Shown piece by piece: positions 7,423 through 16,032 of a DNA stretch of 64,000 nucleotides. Origin of the DNA: DASVTR01 sp036387475 (GTDB taxonomy: Bacteria > Acidobacteriota > Blastocatellia > Pyrinomonadales > Pyrinomonadaceae); contig DASVTR010000012.1 in the NCBI GenBank assembly GCA_036387475.1, positions 62,001 through 126,000 of the forward strand. Direction: 5' to 3'. The translations under genes were made by a program, and so were the position numbers. How positions within the stretch are numbered: position 1 is the first letter of the stretch; each line of letters starts with the position of its first letter. The notes under the pieces were generated by a model. That model was not told where the DNA came from and ran no database searches. It saw only the letters and a program-made list of their open reading frames with translations.

Positions 7423-7897
7423 CCCCGCCGAAGATTTGTTGCAGATGATGCTTCAGATGCTCGATGTAATCACGGATAAAATATTCTAGCGTCACCAACT
7501 CAGACTTGCTGACGACCTGCCATGCAATTCTGTCCAGATTGTGCTCGCGTCGCGATTGCTTGAGTTTCTGTTCGGGAATATGCGAGACGAGATGCAGCAG
7601 GTGTTGGTTGTATAAGAGCCACAACTTGACGAGCGACGGCCAAGACTCTTGCTGGTAATGCTGGACGGCGACCCAGTCCTGCTGTTCATAGCCGGGAAAG
7701 ACCAATTCATCTGTGAACTGCGCCCTGACAAAGCGTTGGTGATTATTGGACGCAGAGTCAATGAGGTGGCCGATGATTTCCTTCGACGACCACCTGCCCG
7801 GCGCGCTGCGAGCTTCGCTCTCGTCTTCGCTCAACGCTAATAGACGCGCCTCTGCTCGTTTGAGAACGTTCTGAAAATCTTCGAGCGCATCTTTCAT
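7388..7897 (-). CDS. DinB-like (DinB_2) four-helix protein
   Basis: The 169-residue sequence matches the DinB/YfiT-like four-helix fold: GRWSSKEIIGHLIDSASNNH near residue 35 with the histidine expected to bind metal, and YIEHLKHHLQQI near the C-terminus with further histidines. Family members are putative metal-dependent enzymes (often thiol transferases), but the substrate is unknown. The fold call is good; any reaction is speculative. Confidence 0.85.
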   Translation of the reverse strand: MKDALEDFQNVLKRAEARLLALSEDESEARSAPGRWSSKEIIGHLIDSASNNHQRFVRAQFTDELVFPGYEQQDWVAVQHYQQESWPSLVKLWLLYNQHLLHLVSHIPEQKLKQSRREHNLDRIAWQVVSKSELVTLEYFIRDYIEHLKHHLQQIFGGDEDARVSGERV

Positions 7898-7972
7898 CGT
7901 TACATCTTCGCGCGGCGCACGACAGGGAAAAAGGTCTGCCCGGCATCCATCATTAAAACTTAAAAGGAAGGC

Positions 7973-9928
7973 TCACTGTGCGGCGGGCGCGTGCTGCGGA
8001 TTCCACTCTTTAGGGATGAATTCGACGGCGAGGACTTCGCCGTCAACCTCTTCGCGCCCAACTCTGGCCGAGCGGTAGGTGACGAGCACAGGTGTGGCGG
8101 GCTGGCGCAATCCACAACTCATCTGCCCTCTGACATCCGAAGTGTACGTCACAAAGCGTATGCGATTGAGCGCGTCGCTGCGCAGCCTGAGCGTGCGCGA
8201 GCCTGCTTCGACTACGAGCGCCACGTTTCCTTCGTCGCATTCGACCCGCACGAGCAGTCCGCAGATTTGCTCGCCGTTAAAACGTAGAGGCTTTTTCTGC
8301 GGGCCGGGCTGCGGCGCGTCGCAGGGCTGAATCTCTGCGGTCGGTTGTTCGGCCAATTCCGCTTGAGCGGCGGCGAGCTTCAGACGCCGCGCGAGGTCTT
8401 CACGCGCCGCCACAGTGTCGAGCATCTTTTGTGCCTGCGTGCGCAGGTGTGTCGAAGCATCCGTAGTTTGCAGAAGCGCAGAGAGCAGCTCGCGCGCTTG
8501 TTGGAAATCGTCCTGCCTGAGATGTACCTGCGCGAGCAGGAAAGTCAATTCCCTTCGTCGCGGCGCAAGCCGGATGGCCTCTATGAGCAACGCGCGCGCC
8601 TCGTCCAGTTGCTCGTTAGCAACAAGATTAGTAAACGCGAGCAGGCGATAGGATTCGACAAAATGCGGAGCCAACGCAATCGCCTGCTTTAACTCGGCGC
8701 GGACTTGCCGCAGGGCTTCCGGCGTGTAATAGCCTTCGAGCGGGTCTTCCGAGGCAGCGCCCGTGCGGCTCAGAGCGTCTGCGTAAGAGTAATGGGCCAG
8801 ATAATTTTGCGAGTCGAGCGCGACGGCGCGTTCCAAGGAGCTTACGGCTTCCGCGAAGCGATTTTGCCGCAGGCGCAACCTGCCCAGAGCGGTGTGGGCC
8901 AAAGCTAGATTTTCGTCAAGCTTAAGCGCATTGAGCAGATAGGCTTCGGCGGCTTCGAGGCGGTCGGCGTGCAGCAGCAAATCGCCAAGATAAAACTGCG
9001 CCTCGGCTTCCGCCAGCGACGCGCTCTGCACACTTGTGTCAAACTCTAAAGGCTGCTCGAAAGTGACGGACTGCTCCGCATACTTTCCACGCTTAACGTA
9101 CTGCCGCAACTCCTCTTCCAGAGTTATTAAATCCGTCTGAAAAGCTTGACGAAAGGCATCGTCGTGTTTTTGGCCCGAAGCTAAGAGGTTCAGGTAACGC
9201 AAGAGTTGCGGGCGGCGCAAGCTTTCGTTCCCATTGAGCAGGTAATGCACTAAGGCCCACGATTGCGCGTAAAAGATTTCGCGCTTGCCCGGCTCTTGAT
9301 AAAAGGGAGAGCGGTCGTCAACGTCGAAGAGCGTTGAGAGCGGCAGCAATTCGCGTCGGCGCAGGCTCAGAACTCGATTCTTAATCGCCTTGCCGAGCTT
9401 GACCTTGCGATTGCCGCTCGTGATTTCAAGGGTGCTGTAGAATTCGGCCAGCCCTTCGTTGAACCAGAGCGGCGCGTGCTCGAAACTATTTTTGACGAGC
9501 AGGTGAACGTATTCGTGAAAGGCCACGGCATCAGCGCTTCTGGCGTGTTGCCCGTCCGCCGAGAGGGTGATGTAGTTTACGTCCGGGCTTGCTTGAAAAT
9601 AGCCCGCCACCTCGCTCGGTCGGCCCTGATAGAGCGGCTCAAACGGCCTGTAAGCCAAATCGTCGCGGAAGACGATGACGGTCGTCGGCACGCGCGTCTC
9701 AAACTGGTTTCCGGCAGGCAACAGTCGTTTGAAGACTTCACGGAATTGTTCGAGCCTTGTTGCGACCAGACGAACCTCTGGCTCAGCGGCATTGCCGACG
9801 AGCAGAAAATTCCGCGAACGAATTTTAATCCAGGCGCTGCCGCCGACATCTTCCGCGCGCGAGGCAAGCGGCGGCACACTTAAGAGAAAGAGCAGGGCTG
9901 CTGCGACGACAAAAGCAGGGGGCTTCAC
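7973..9928 (-). CDS. Secreted MA-type zinc metallopeptidase with TPR repeats
   Basis: Begins with a signal peptide (hydrophobic to about residue 22, cut near SRA). The peptidase core shows HEYVH at 138-142 and WFNEGLAEFY about 15 residues later, which supplies the usual gluzincin glutamate. From about residue 305 come TPR-like repeats (AEAQFYLGDLLLHADRLEAA, ALAHTALGRLRLRQNRFAEA). The C-terminal region has a beta-rich segment and a Cys pair (ICGLLVRVECDEGN). Such proteins are common in Acidobacteriota; the substrate is unknown. A location outside the inner membrane is inferred. No operon partner is obvious. Confidence 0.88.
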   Translation of the reverse strand: MKPPAFVVAAALLFLLSVPPLASRAEDVGGSAWIKIRSRNFLLVGNAAEPEVRLVATRLEQFREVFKRLLPAGNQFETRVPTTVIVFRDDLAYRPFEPLYQGRPSEVAGYFQASPDVNYITLSADGQHARSADAVAFHEYVHLLVKNSFEHAPLWFNEGLAEFYSTLEITSGNRKVKLGKAIKNRVLSLRRRELLPLSTLFDVDDRSPFYQEPGKREIFYAQSWALVHYLLNGNESLRRPQLLRYLNLLASGQKHDDAFRQAFQTDLITLEEELRQYVKRGKYAEQSVTFEQPLEFDTSVQSASLAEAEAQFYLGDLLLHADRLEAAEAYLLNALKLDENLALAHTALGRLRLRQNRFAEAVSSLERAVALDSQNYLAHYSYADALSRTGAASEDPLEGYYTPEALRQVRAELKQAIALAPHFVESYRLLAFTNLVANEQLDEARALLIEAIRLAPRRRELTFLLAQVHLRQDDFQQARELLSALLQTTDASTHLRTQAQKMLDTVAAREDLARRLKLAAAQAELAEQPTAEIQPCDAPQPGPQKKPLRFNGEQICGLLVRVECDEGNVALVVEAGSRTLRLRSDALNRIRFVTYTSDVRGQMSCGLRQPATPVLVTYRSARVGREEVDGEVLAVEFIPKEWNPQHAPAAQ

Positions 9929-10072
9929 AGGCTCTCGTTCTCCGTCTTTTCTGGGCAGGAAATCAGGGGCGTCCGCGCTTCTCGCGGAAAGTTTCAGAGT
10001 CAGCGCTAATTGTACAGCAAGCCGGAAGCGGCGGCTATGAAATCCTGTCTATCTCTTTAGGCCCTTTCGAGC

Positions 10073-10804
10073 CTATTCGCCGAGCGCGCTCCTGACGGCG
10101 GGCCACATCGTCTTGGCCCAGTATTCATAGCCTTCATCCGATGGATGAAAGCCATCGTCGGAGAAGAACTCAGGATGCGACGGGATGATGGCGTGCGTTT
10201 CCGTGTAGGCGTCAACTAAAGAGAGTTTGTAGCGCGCGGCGATTTCGGCGATGCGCGCGTTAAAGAGATTAATCTGGCTGCGCGTCTGCTCGCGTTGGTC
10301 TGCTGGCACAACGGGCGCAAGTGAGATGTCAGGCAGATTGCTGACGACTATTGCTGCGCTCGTCTCTGTTTTTAAACGCTTGACGATCTCTTCAAAGTTG
10401 CGCGCAAACTTTTCGACCGCGACGTAATGGCCCAGGTCGTTAATGCCTATGCCGACGGTGATGAGCGTCGGTCGAGCGGCGATTGCCTGCTTGAGTTGCT
10501 CGCGCAGGAGGTCTTCGGTCGTCGCGCCGCTGACGCAGAGATTGACGAGCCGTGCGCTTCGTCTCCCCTCCTTGATGCGCTTAAGCAGACGTGCAGGATA
10601 GCCGCCTTTCTCTGCTCCGACGCCGACACCCGTAGAATCTCCGACAGCCACGTAAGTGACCTGAGCATCTTTTTTATCATTCGTCATCATCGTGTTGTTT
10701 TCATTCCCCGTGTTTGAAGAGGTGCGAGGTCCGCAGGCGGCGATCACCAAGATGAGCGACGGCATGAGAAGCGCGAGAACGCGCCTACGTCTGTTGAGCT
10801 TCAT
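10073..10804 (-). CDS. SGNH/GDSL-type esterase lipoprotein
   Basis: The N-terminus is a lipoprotein signal ending in the lipobox VIAAC (Cys24). The GDSL block I reads VGDSTGVGVG with the nucleophile Ser57; block III is GIGINDLG; block V is DDGFHPSDEGYEYWA with the catalytic Asp and His. This predicts a membrane-anchored acyl hydrolase acting on lipids, sugars or peptidoglycan esters. Length (243 residues) fits the family. An Asn/Thr-rich tether lies between the lipobox and the domain. Confidence 0.9.
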   Translation of the reverse strand: MKLNRRRRVLALLMPSLILVIAACGPRTSSNTGNENNTMMTNDKKDAQVTYVAVGDSTGVGVGAEKGGYPARLLKRIKEGRRSARLVNLCVSGATTEDLLREQLKQAIAARPTLITVGIGINDLGHYVAVEKFARNFEEIVKRLKTETSAAIVVSNLPDISLAPVVPADQREQTRSQINLFNARIAEIAARYKLSLVDAYTETHAIIPSHPEFFSDDGFHPSDEGYEYWAKTMWPAVRSALGE

Positions 10805-10877
10805 ATCCTGCCTGATTCCTCTTGCTCGTTAATGGCCTAATATCCTTTAACGAACCAATGGCTTAACTTGGCGGCAA

Positions 10878-11183
10878 TTATTCAAAGTCAGGTGGCAAAG
10901 GCGGCAAGCGAGCGCTCGTTGCGTCCTCAAACTCTAATAATATTCCACCCACTGTTCCAGCCGCAGCATTGTATATGAGGCCGCATAGGGCAGTCGCCAG
11001 AAAGCTTATGACACCATAAAAAATCGGCGTGCTTATCAAGTAATAAAGAATAGCCCCTCCGCGGCCCTCACCATAAGAATAGCTATAAAGTATTCCCATA
11101 AAAAAGCCAGTGGCCGCCCCGACCAAAGCCTGCCATTTAGCGACGGATAGAATTCCCACTCGCTTAAGCACTACTTTCGACAT
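10878..11183 (-). CDS. Small membrane protein with C-terminal YNxxAGxVGGI motif
   Basis: A 101-residue protein with two hydrophobic spans (about 18-34 and 45-80) and the conserved-looking pattern KRVGILSVAKWQALVGA ... LIYNAAAGTVGGILLEFED. I recall similar small membrane proteins of unknown role with LYN..AGW.GGI; DUF3566 is a possible but unsure label. A start ATG at 11183 follows AAAGGATAAT. The gene stands alone, between the esterase and the helicase fragment. Confidence 0.7.
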   Translation of the reverse strand: MSKVVLKRVGILSVAKWQALVGAATGFFMGILYSYSYGEGRGGAILYYLISTPIFYGVISFLATALCGLIYNAAAGTVGGILLEFEDATSARLPPLPPDFE

Positions 11184-11270
11184 TTTAATTATCCTTTAAT
11201 TGGTTCGGTTTAGCTCAACACGCTACCGCTTCTTTTACATTGAAGGCTTGAGGGTTTTGAAAAATCATGA

Positions 11271-13136
11271 CTAACGAACAGGCTCGCGCAAGATGACTTC
11301 GGCAGCGCGGGCGGCTGTGCTTGCTGCCGCTGGCTGAGAGGTGCGGAGTCCGGCGATTTGGAGCAAGGATTCGCCTGTGCGCGAGAGCATGCGAACCAGA
11401 TCGCCTTCCTCGGCGCGCGTCTCTTTCACCAACTCGGCCCACTCCGCGCCATTGGCCCAACGCGCACTGGCCGCCGCCGCCGAAAAGTTGATCTCCGGCG
11501 CTGGCTCGATTCCCTGCTGCCATTCCTCGGTGGCAACCTTATAGGCGACTTCCTCGAAACACGCAAGCACACTGATGAGCGCATCGTCTAGTTCAAGCTC
11601 GCCGTAATCACGTTCGGCGTCTGCCGCGAGCGCCGCCATCAACGCCGCCGCTCGCACCGAGTCGAGCGAAGCGAAAAGTCCATTCTCCAACGCCTCGCCG
11701 ACCAGGAGCGGTCGGTCAACGTGCAAATCCGCGAGCCATGCTCCACGCTCCGTTACCTTCTCCGCAGCGAAATCCAGATAACCGAATCGGTCTAACACGC
11801 GCGCACGCCTCTCAAACGGTTGCCAGACTTCTGCTCGCAGCGCTTCGATGCGTCTTTCGGAGCGCTCGACCGCTTCGGCATCTTCGATGACAGACCATAG
11901 CGCTTCGGCGCAGATCGATTTTTCACTGTCGCTCAGATGGCCTGCGGCAATGCGGTCAATCATGTCGTTGATGATATTGACGGCGTCGTCTTCTTCGGCC
12001 CGCGCGTCGCGCAGGCGCGGCTCGCTGAGCGCAAGCTCACTGCCCTGAGCGCGCACCTCCGTGAAGGCCACCTCGATTGCGTCTTCCGTCAGCGGATAGA
12101 TTTTCTCGTAGACTCTGCCGACGCGATCAAGCGAGAGATTCGCGCCGCGCCCGTCCTCGCGCATTCCAACCATGTTGCCGCCGCGCCTGCGCATCACCAG
12201 CATCAACCGCCGACTGTTGCGCCCGATGCCGACGATGCGACCGGGGACGACTACTTCGTCCAACCAGCGATAAAAGAGTTCGGCTCGCGTCTGTGGCAGA
12301 GTTTCGAGCAGGCGCGCGCGCGCGCTCGCTAATCTTTCAAGCCCGCGCGCGACCGCCGTCGGCAAATTGCATCCGGCCTTGTCCAGTTTCTCGCGTATGC
12401 GCAGCTCGTTCATTTCGCGCTCGCGCTCCATGCGCGTGATGCGCCGCGCCGTCTCGCGGTAGGCAAAGCTCCGCTCGGCAATCTCGCGCACCTGTCCAAA
12501 CCCTTTGTAAGCGTCGAGCAAATTGAGCAAGGTCGAGTAGGTGGCACGAAACTGGCTCTGTAAGGGGTCGGGCGGAGATTCCAAAAGCTCCGCGATGCGC
12601 TCAGGGTCTTGATGCAGGCCCGGCGCGGCAACGATGAAGCCCACGCGGTCGCGCCCGCGCCGCCCTGCGCGCCCAGTCATCTGCTGCAACTCAGAGGCCG
12701 AGAGCAGACGCCAACCGCTGCCCGTGCGCGCATCAACGTTGGTGATGACAACCGTACGCGCCGGAAAATCAACGCCCGCCGCGACCGTCGCCGTCGCAAA
12801 GATGGCGTCGAGCAAGCCTCTCGTCATCAATCGCTCGATAGCCAGTTTCCATGCGGGGATGTGACCGGCGTGATGCGCGGCGACGCCGCCCTTGATGATC
12901 GTGTCCCAATGGCGATGCCCGCGCACCTCCGGGTGCTCCGCGACAAATTCGCGCATGATGGCACGCCGCGCGTCGCGTCTCTCGGCGCGGTCGTCGCGCC
13001 GCTGGAGCGCAGCCTCTGAGGCGGCCTCGTCGCAGCGCCGCCTCGTCGGTAAAAAGACAATCGCGGGCAGCAGATCGTAAGACTTCAGCGCCGCCAGCAA
13101 TTGCGCGGGCGGCATCTCCGGCATCTTCAGTTTCAA
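11271..13136 (-). CDS. Ski2/HelY-type helicase, C-terminal part (gene interrupted)
   Basis: Starts at the beginning of RecA-like domain 2 (LLPAIVFLPTRRRCDEA) and contains motifs IV-VI (AGVDFPARTVVITN, QMTGRAGRRGRDR). The C-terminus carries a DSHCT-like region (RFGYLDFAAEKVTERGAWLA, EGDLVRMLSRTGESLLQI). It therefore lacks the Walker A and DEAH motifs, which are encoded by the minus-strand fragment at 13321-14241 in another frame. The two are separated by a 111-base hairpin element and flanks. TTG 13136 has GGAGAG five bases upstream, so separate translation is possible. Either the gene is broken or the enzyme is made as two chains; I cannot decide from sequence alone. Confidence 0.85.
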   Translation of the reverse strand: MKLKMPEMPPAQLLAALKSYDLLPAIVFLPTRRRCDEAASEAALQRRDDRAERRDARRAIMREFVAEHPEVRGHRHWDTIIKGGVAAHHAGHIPAWKLAIERLMTRGLLDAIFATATVAAGVDFPARTVVITNVDARTGSGWRLLSASELQQMTGRAGRRGRDRVGFIVAAPGLHQDPERIAELLESPPDPLQSQFRATYSTLLNLLDAYKGFGQVREIAERSFAYRETARRITRMEREREMNELRIREKLDKAGCNLPTAVARGLERLASARARLLETLPQTRAELFYRWLDEVVVPGRIVGIGRNSRRLMLVMRRRGGNMVGMREDGRGANLSLDRVGRVYEKIYPLTEDAIEVAFTEVRAQGSELALSEPRLRDARAEEDDAVNIINDMIDRIAAGHLSDSEKSICAEALWSVIEDAEAVERSERRIEALRAEVWQPFERRARVLDRFGYLDFAAEKVTERGAWLADLHVDRPLLVGEALENGLFASLDSVRAAALMAALAADAERDYGELELDDALISVLACFEEVAYKVATEEWQQGIEPAPEINFSAAAASARWANGAEWAELVKETRAEEGDLVRMLSRTGESLLQIAGLRTSQPAAASTAARAAEVILREPVR

Positions 13137-13170
13137 GCTGTCTCTCCAAGCGATAGGAAAAGAAAGATTG

Positions 13171-13281
13171 TTTCACGCAAAGACGCAAAGGCGCTAAGAA
13201 GAGGGCGACTGTTTTGCTTCAGGATTCTTCTTTGCTTTCTTTGGCTTTCTTGTTTTTGCGCCTTTGCGTCTTTGCGTGAAA
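13171..13281. repeat. Iterated-word palindrome inside the helicase gene
   Basis: Perfect 24-base inverted arms at 13171-13194 and 13258-13281 built from the repeated word ACGCAAAG (left) and its complement (right), with a 63-base spacer rich in CTTT words. It sits exactly at the boundary of the two RecA domains of the helicase and changes the reading frame between them. Confidence 0.9.
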
Positions 13282-13320
13282 TCCTGACGCGCATAATCCT
13301 GCTATTCGGAACTGTCAGGC

Positions 13321-14241
13321 TCAACGCGGGCCGCCTCTCCTTCTCCAAAACGGGCGCGGCGAGCGTTCACGCCGTTCCTGATTTTCTCGCTCGCCCAACC
13401 GCACTATCTCCGAATTCAATCCGCCCGCTTCGTTAAGGAGCGGCAGCAATTGGCCGTCCGGCAGCAGAAAGGCTGCGCGAAGAGGAACGGGCCGCGCGCC
13501 CGGACGCGCGACAACGCCGCAAGGCACACCGCGTACCTCTGAAATCCATGCGGCAAACTCCTCTGCGTTGCCGATGGTCGCCGACAGCAGAAGCAATCTG
13601 ACGCGCGGCGGCGACAGGATAATGGCTTCTTCCCAGACGTGCCCGCGTTCTTCGTCGGCCAGATAATGAGCTTCGTCCAGCACAACGAGGTCTGCGCGGA
13701 TATTGCTACCGCTGCGTAAACTATCAAACAACTGGTTGCGATAGATTTCTGTTGTGCCGACGATGAGCGGCGCGTCCCCGTTCTCTTTGCGGTCGCCTGT
13801 CAGGATGCCGACGCGCTCTGCGCCAAACTCTTCCGTAAATTCCTGATACTTGGAATTGGTCAGCGCCTTGAGCGGGCTGGTGTACCATGCGCGGCGACCG
13901 GCGTCGAGCAGGCGGCGTATTTCCTCGCGCGCAATCCAGGTCTTGCCGCTGCCCGTCGGTGCTGTCACAAGCACGTCTTCGTGTTCGAGCGCCGAGAGCG
14001 CTTCGAGTTGAAAAGGGTCTGGCTTGAAGGGCGCGGGAGCGGGCGTGCCGATGCCTTCGAGCAGGCGTCGCAACTCGCGCGGCTGCGCAATTGTACGGCG
14101 CGGCGGCGCGAGCCGAGTTTCCTCCGCACTTAAGCCAGACGCCTTCTCTCGCGCTCCCTCTTTTCGACGCCCTTCCGCTTTGCGTTTCTTGTCTTCAGCG
14201 ACACGTTTACGGCGGCGGTTGTTAACATCTGAGCGTGGCAT
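13321..14241 (-). CDS. Ski2/HelY-type helicase, N-terminal part (gene interrupted)
   Basis: Contains the first RecA-like domain of a superfamily 2 helicase: a basic N-terminal tail, the Q-like region FKPDPFQLEALSAL, Walker A TAPTGSGKT (94-101), Walker B/II VVLDEAHYLADE and motif III LLLSATIGN. It stops at 306 residues after WRRRGGPR, where related enzymes run straight into domain 2. The missing half lies 184 bases downstream in another frame. A protein of this kind would act in RNA or DNA unwinding; without domain 2 it cannot form the ATPase cleft. Confidence 0.85.
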   Translation of the reverse strand: MPRSDVNNRRRKRVAEDKKRKAEGRRKEGAREKASGLSAEETRLAPPRRTIAQPRELRRLLEGIGTPAPAPFKPDPFQLEALSALEHEDVLVTAPTGSGKTWIAREEIRRLLDAGRRAWYTSPLKALTNSKYQEFTEEFGAERVGILTGDRKENGDAPLIVGTTEIYRNQLFDSLRSGSNIRADLVVLDEAHYLADEERGHVWEEAIILSPPRVRLLLLSATIGNAEEFAAWISEVRGVPCGVVARPGARPVPLRAAFLLPDGQLLPLLNEAGGLNSEIVRLGERENQERRERSPRPFWRRRGGPR

Positions 14242-14418
14242 GGCGTCATTCTAACTCAGGGCAGCGCCGGGAGGTTAGAGATGAAGGGTCTGCTATGTGG
14301 ACGCCGCAGCCACTTGATGCGTCCGCTTTCGCCCTAAAGTCTTTGAGAAAGCTGCTCTTCAGGTGGTAACTTATTAGCATCAGTCTCGCAACGCTGCCGG
14401 GGCAAAAAGCGTCTAAGC

Positions 14419-15504
14419 TTGACGGAAGTGCGCGGCTTTTTAGGGCGCTTGCGCTTACGGGTAAAGAAATTGAAAGAATTGTTCGAAAATTTCGAGATTA
14501 ACAGCACGCCTCGCTGGCGGCTTCTGGCCCGGTTGACGGGTTTTTCTGTCATACTGCACGCGGCGCTCATCGCAGCATTTATTTTCATCCCCGCGCTGCG
14601 TAATGCGCTCAGTCTCGTGCAGTTAATCTCCGGCGCGGAATACGTTGACGAGGATTACAACGCGACGAATATCGGCGAGCGCGCGACCTTGATTGGCGTC
14701 TCACCCGACGGGAAACTGCATTATCCGCCCGGCTATTTTGCCGCGAACAAACAGCCCGCGCCGCCCGCAGCGCAAGTCGTAGCGGAAGCCAAGCCGACGC
14801 CCAAGCCCAAACCAACGCCGACACCGACGCCCACTCCAAGCCCTTCGCCGCAGCCTTCGGCGTCGCCCGCTGACGTTGACAAAGCGAGCGAGGTAGCAGG
14901 CGCAGGCGAGCCACAGACGAAAGAGGAAGCGGAGAAGGCGATGGACGAGGCAGCGCAGAAAAACGGCATCGTCCGTCCAGACGAGGGAAAGATTAACAAG
15001 CGCCCGTTGAAAGATTGGCTGGCGTACGCCAACGAGTTGAAGACGAAGGGCGAACTGGATTTGAGCGGCATGGTCGCGGTGGATATCGTCGCTCAGCGCG
15101 ACGCGGAGGGCAGGCTCTATAATACTCAGGTCGTGCATAAGTCCGGCGACCCGCAACTAATCGCCGTCGCTAAAAAACTGGTCGCCGCCATCAACGATAG
15201 CAACGCTCTCTATTTCCTTAAGGGCACCGGCGAAGGCGAGGTACGTTTCTTTGTCAGAATGGATCAGGCGCAGGTGACGGCCAGCGTGGAATCCGATGTC
15301 GAGACGGCAGAGTTGGCAAAGAAGATGGCATCGGGATATAGCATCATGCTGTTGATGGGAAAGGCCGCGCGTAAGGGCAAAGACGAGGCCATCATTTACC
15401 AGAACACGCGGATTTCTGCCCGTGGCAAACAAATCGTCGTCAACTTCTCGATGCCGCGTCAGGCTGCCGGTGACATGCTGAAGAAGCAACTTCCTTCAAC
15501 TTGA
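14419..15504 (+). CDS. TonB-like single-span membrane protein
   Basis: A membrane span near residues 33-55 (TGFSVILHAALIAAFIFIP) is followed by a periplasm-type Pro/Thr/Lys-rich linker (KPTPKPKPTPTPTPTPSPSP), a charged helix and a C-terminal region with LSGMVAVDIVAQRDAEGRL and VVHKSGDPQLIAVAKKLVAA that resembles a TonB-C or periplasmic binding fold. TonB-like energy transduction is a reasonable guess but the classic C-terminal motif is not clear. The start is uncertain: TTG 14419 is used; GTG 14428 or an internal TTG are alternatives, none with a strong ribosome site. Confidence 0.75.
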   Translation: MTEVRGFLGRLRLRVKKLKELFENFEINSTPRWRLLARLTGFSVILHAALIAAFIFIPALRNALSLVQLISGAEYVDEDYNATNIGERATLIGVSPDGKLHYPPGYFAANKQPAPPAAQVVAEAKPTPKPKPTPTPTPTPSPSPQPSASPADVDKASEVAGAGEPQTKEEAEKAMDEAAQKNGIVRPDEGKINKRPLKDWLAYANELKTKGELDLSGMVAVDIVAQRDAEGRLYNTQVVHKSGDPQLIAVAKKLVAAINDSNALYFLKGTGEGEVRFFVRMDQAQVTASVESDVETAELAKKMASGYSIMLLMGKAARKGKDEAIIYQNTRISARGKQIVVNFSMPRQAAGDMLKKQLPST

Positions 15505-15550
15505 GTTATAATAGCAATCGTTTGAGCTTGACTCTTTCGGCGTCCCGCGT

Positions 15551-15886
15551 TTGATTAAGTTAACTTTAATGCTCAGTTCTCGCGCTACAAACATTTCTTC
15601 TCTGCTCGCGGCGGCGATGAGCGTTTACGTGTGCCTACTCGTGGCAGACACGCAGGCGCTCGCGCAGAGGTCGTCGACGATTGTGGCCGCGCAAACGCAA
15701 CTCAGGAAAAGCACGAACCCGACGCTGAACGCGCCCGCAGCGCCCACACAGATTGAGCGCCCGCTTGAGCAAGCCGCCGCCAAAAGCGTTAAGCTGTCCT
15801 CTCAAGACGAAAAAGCGGTCGCCAGCGTGGCACTACCGCAAGAGACTTTCTGCGCGCTGCTCTCAAAATACCTTTCCTTAAGCTGA
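15551..15886 (+). CDS. Possible small exported protein ahead of secA
   Basis: Frame from TTG 15551 (or ATG 15569) encoding up to 111 residues. The N-terminus looks like a signal peptide (ISSLLAAAMSVYVCLLVA with ALAQR as a cleavage site), followed by a low-complexity Ala/Thr/Gln stretch and ending ALLSKYLSLS. No family is recognised. Position 147 bases before secA recalls secretion monitors, but no arrest motif is visible. It could also be a chance frame. Confidence 0.45.
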   Translation: MIKLTLMLSSRATNISSLLAAAMSVYVCLLVADTQALAQRSSTIVAAQTQLRKSTNPTLNAPAAPTQIERPLEQAAAKSVKLSSQDEKAVASVALPQETFCALLSKYLSLS

Positions 15887-15962
15887 ACTGCCGACGCGCG
15901 AGCCAGTCGCTTTCGGCGACTCGCTTGCCACCACTTCCATCGCTCAATTACAATCGCACGTT

Positions 15963-16014
15963 GCGCTCTAGAGCGCTTCAAATAGGTGTCCGAACCTTGT
16001 AGGGGTTCGTTTTT
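15963..16014 (+). promoter_or_regulatory. Two hairpins in the secA leader, the second terminator-like
   Basis: GCGCTCTAGAGCGC at 15963-15976 is a perfect 14-base palindrome. Sixteen bases on, CGAACC pairs with GGTTCG (15991-15996 with 16004-16009) and is followed by five T. The second hairpin ends 18 bases before the secA ATG and has the shape of an intrinsic terminator, so it may end upstream transcripts or act as an attenuator. Confidence 0.55.
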
Positions 16015-16032
16015 CATCAGGACTAAAAGATC

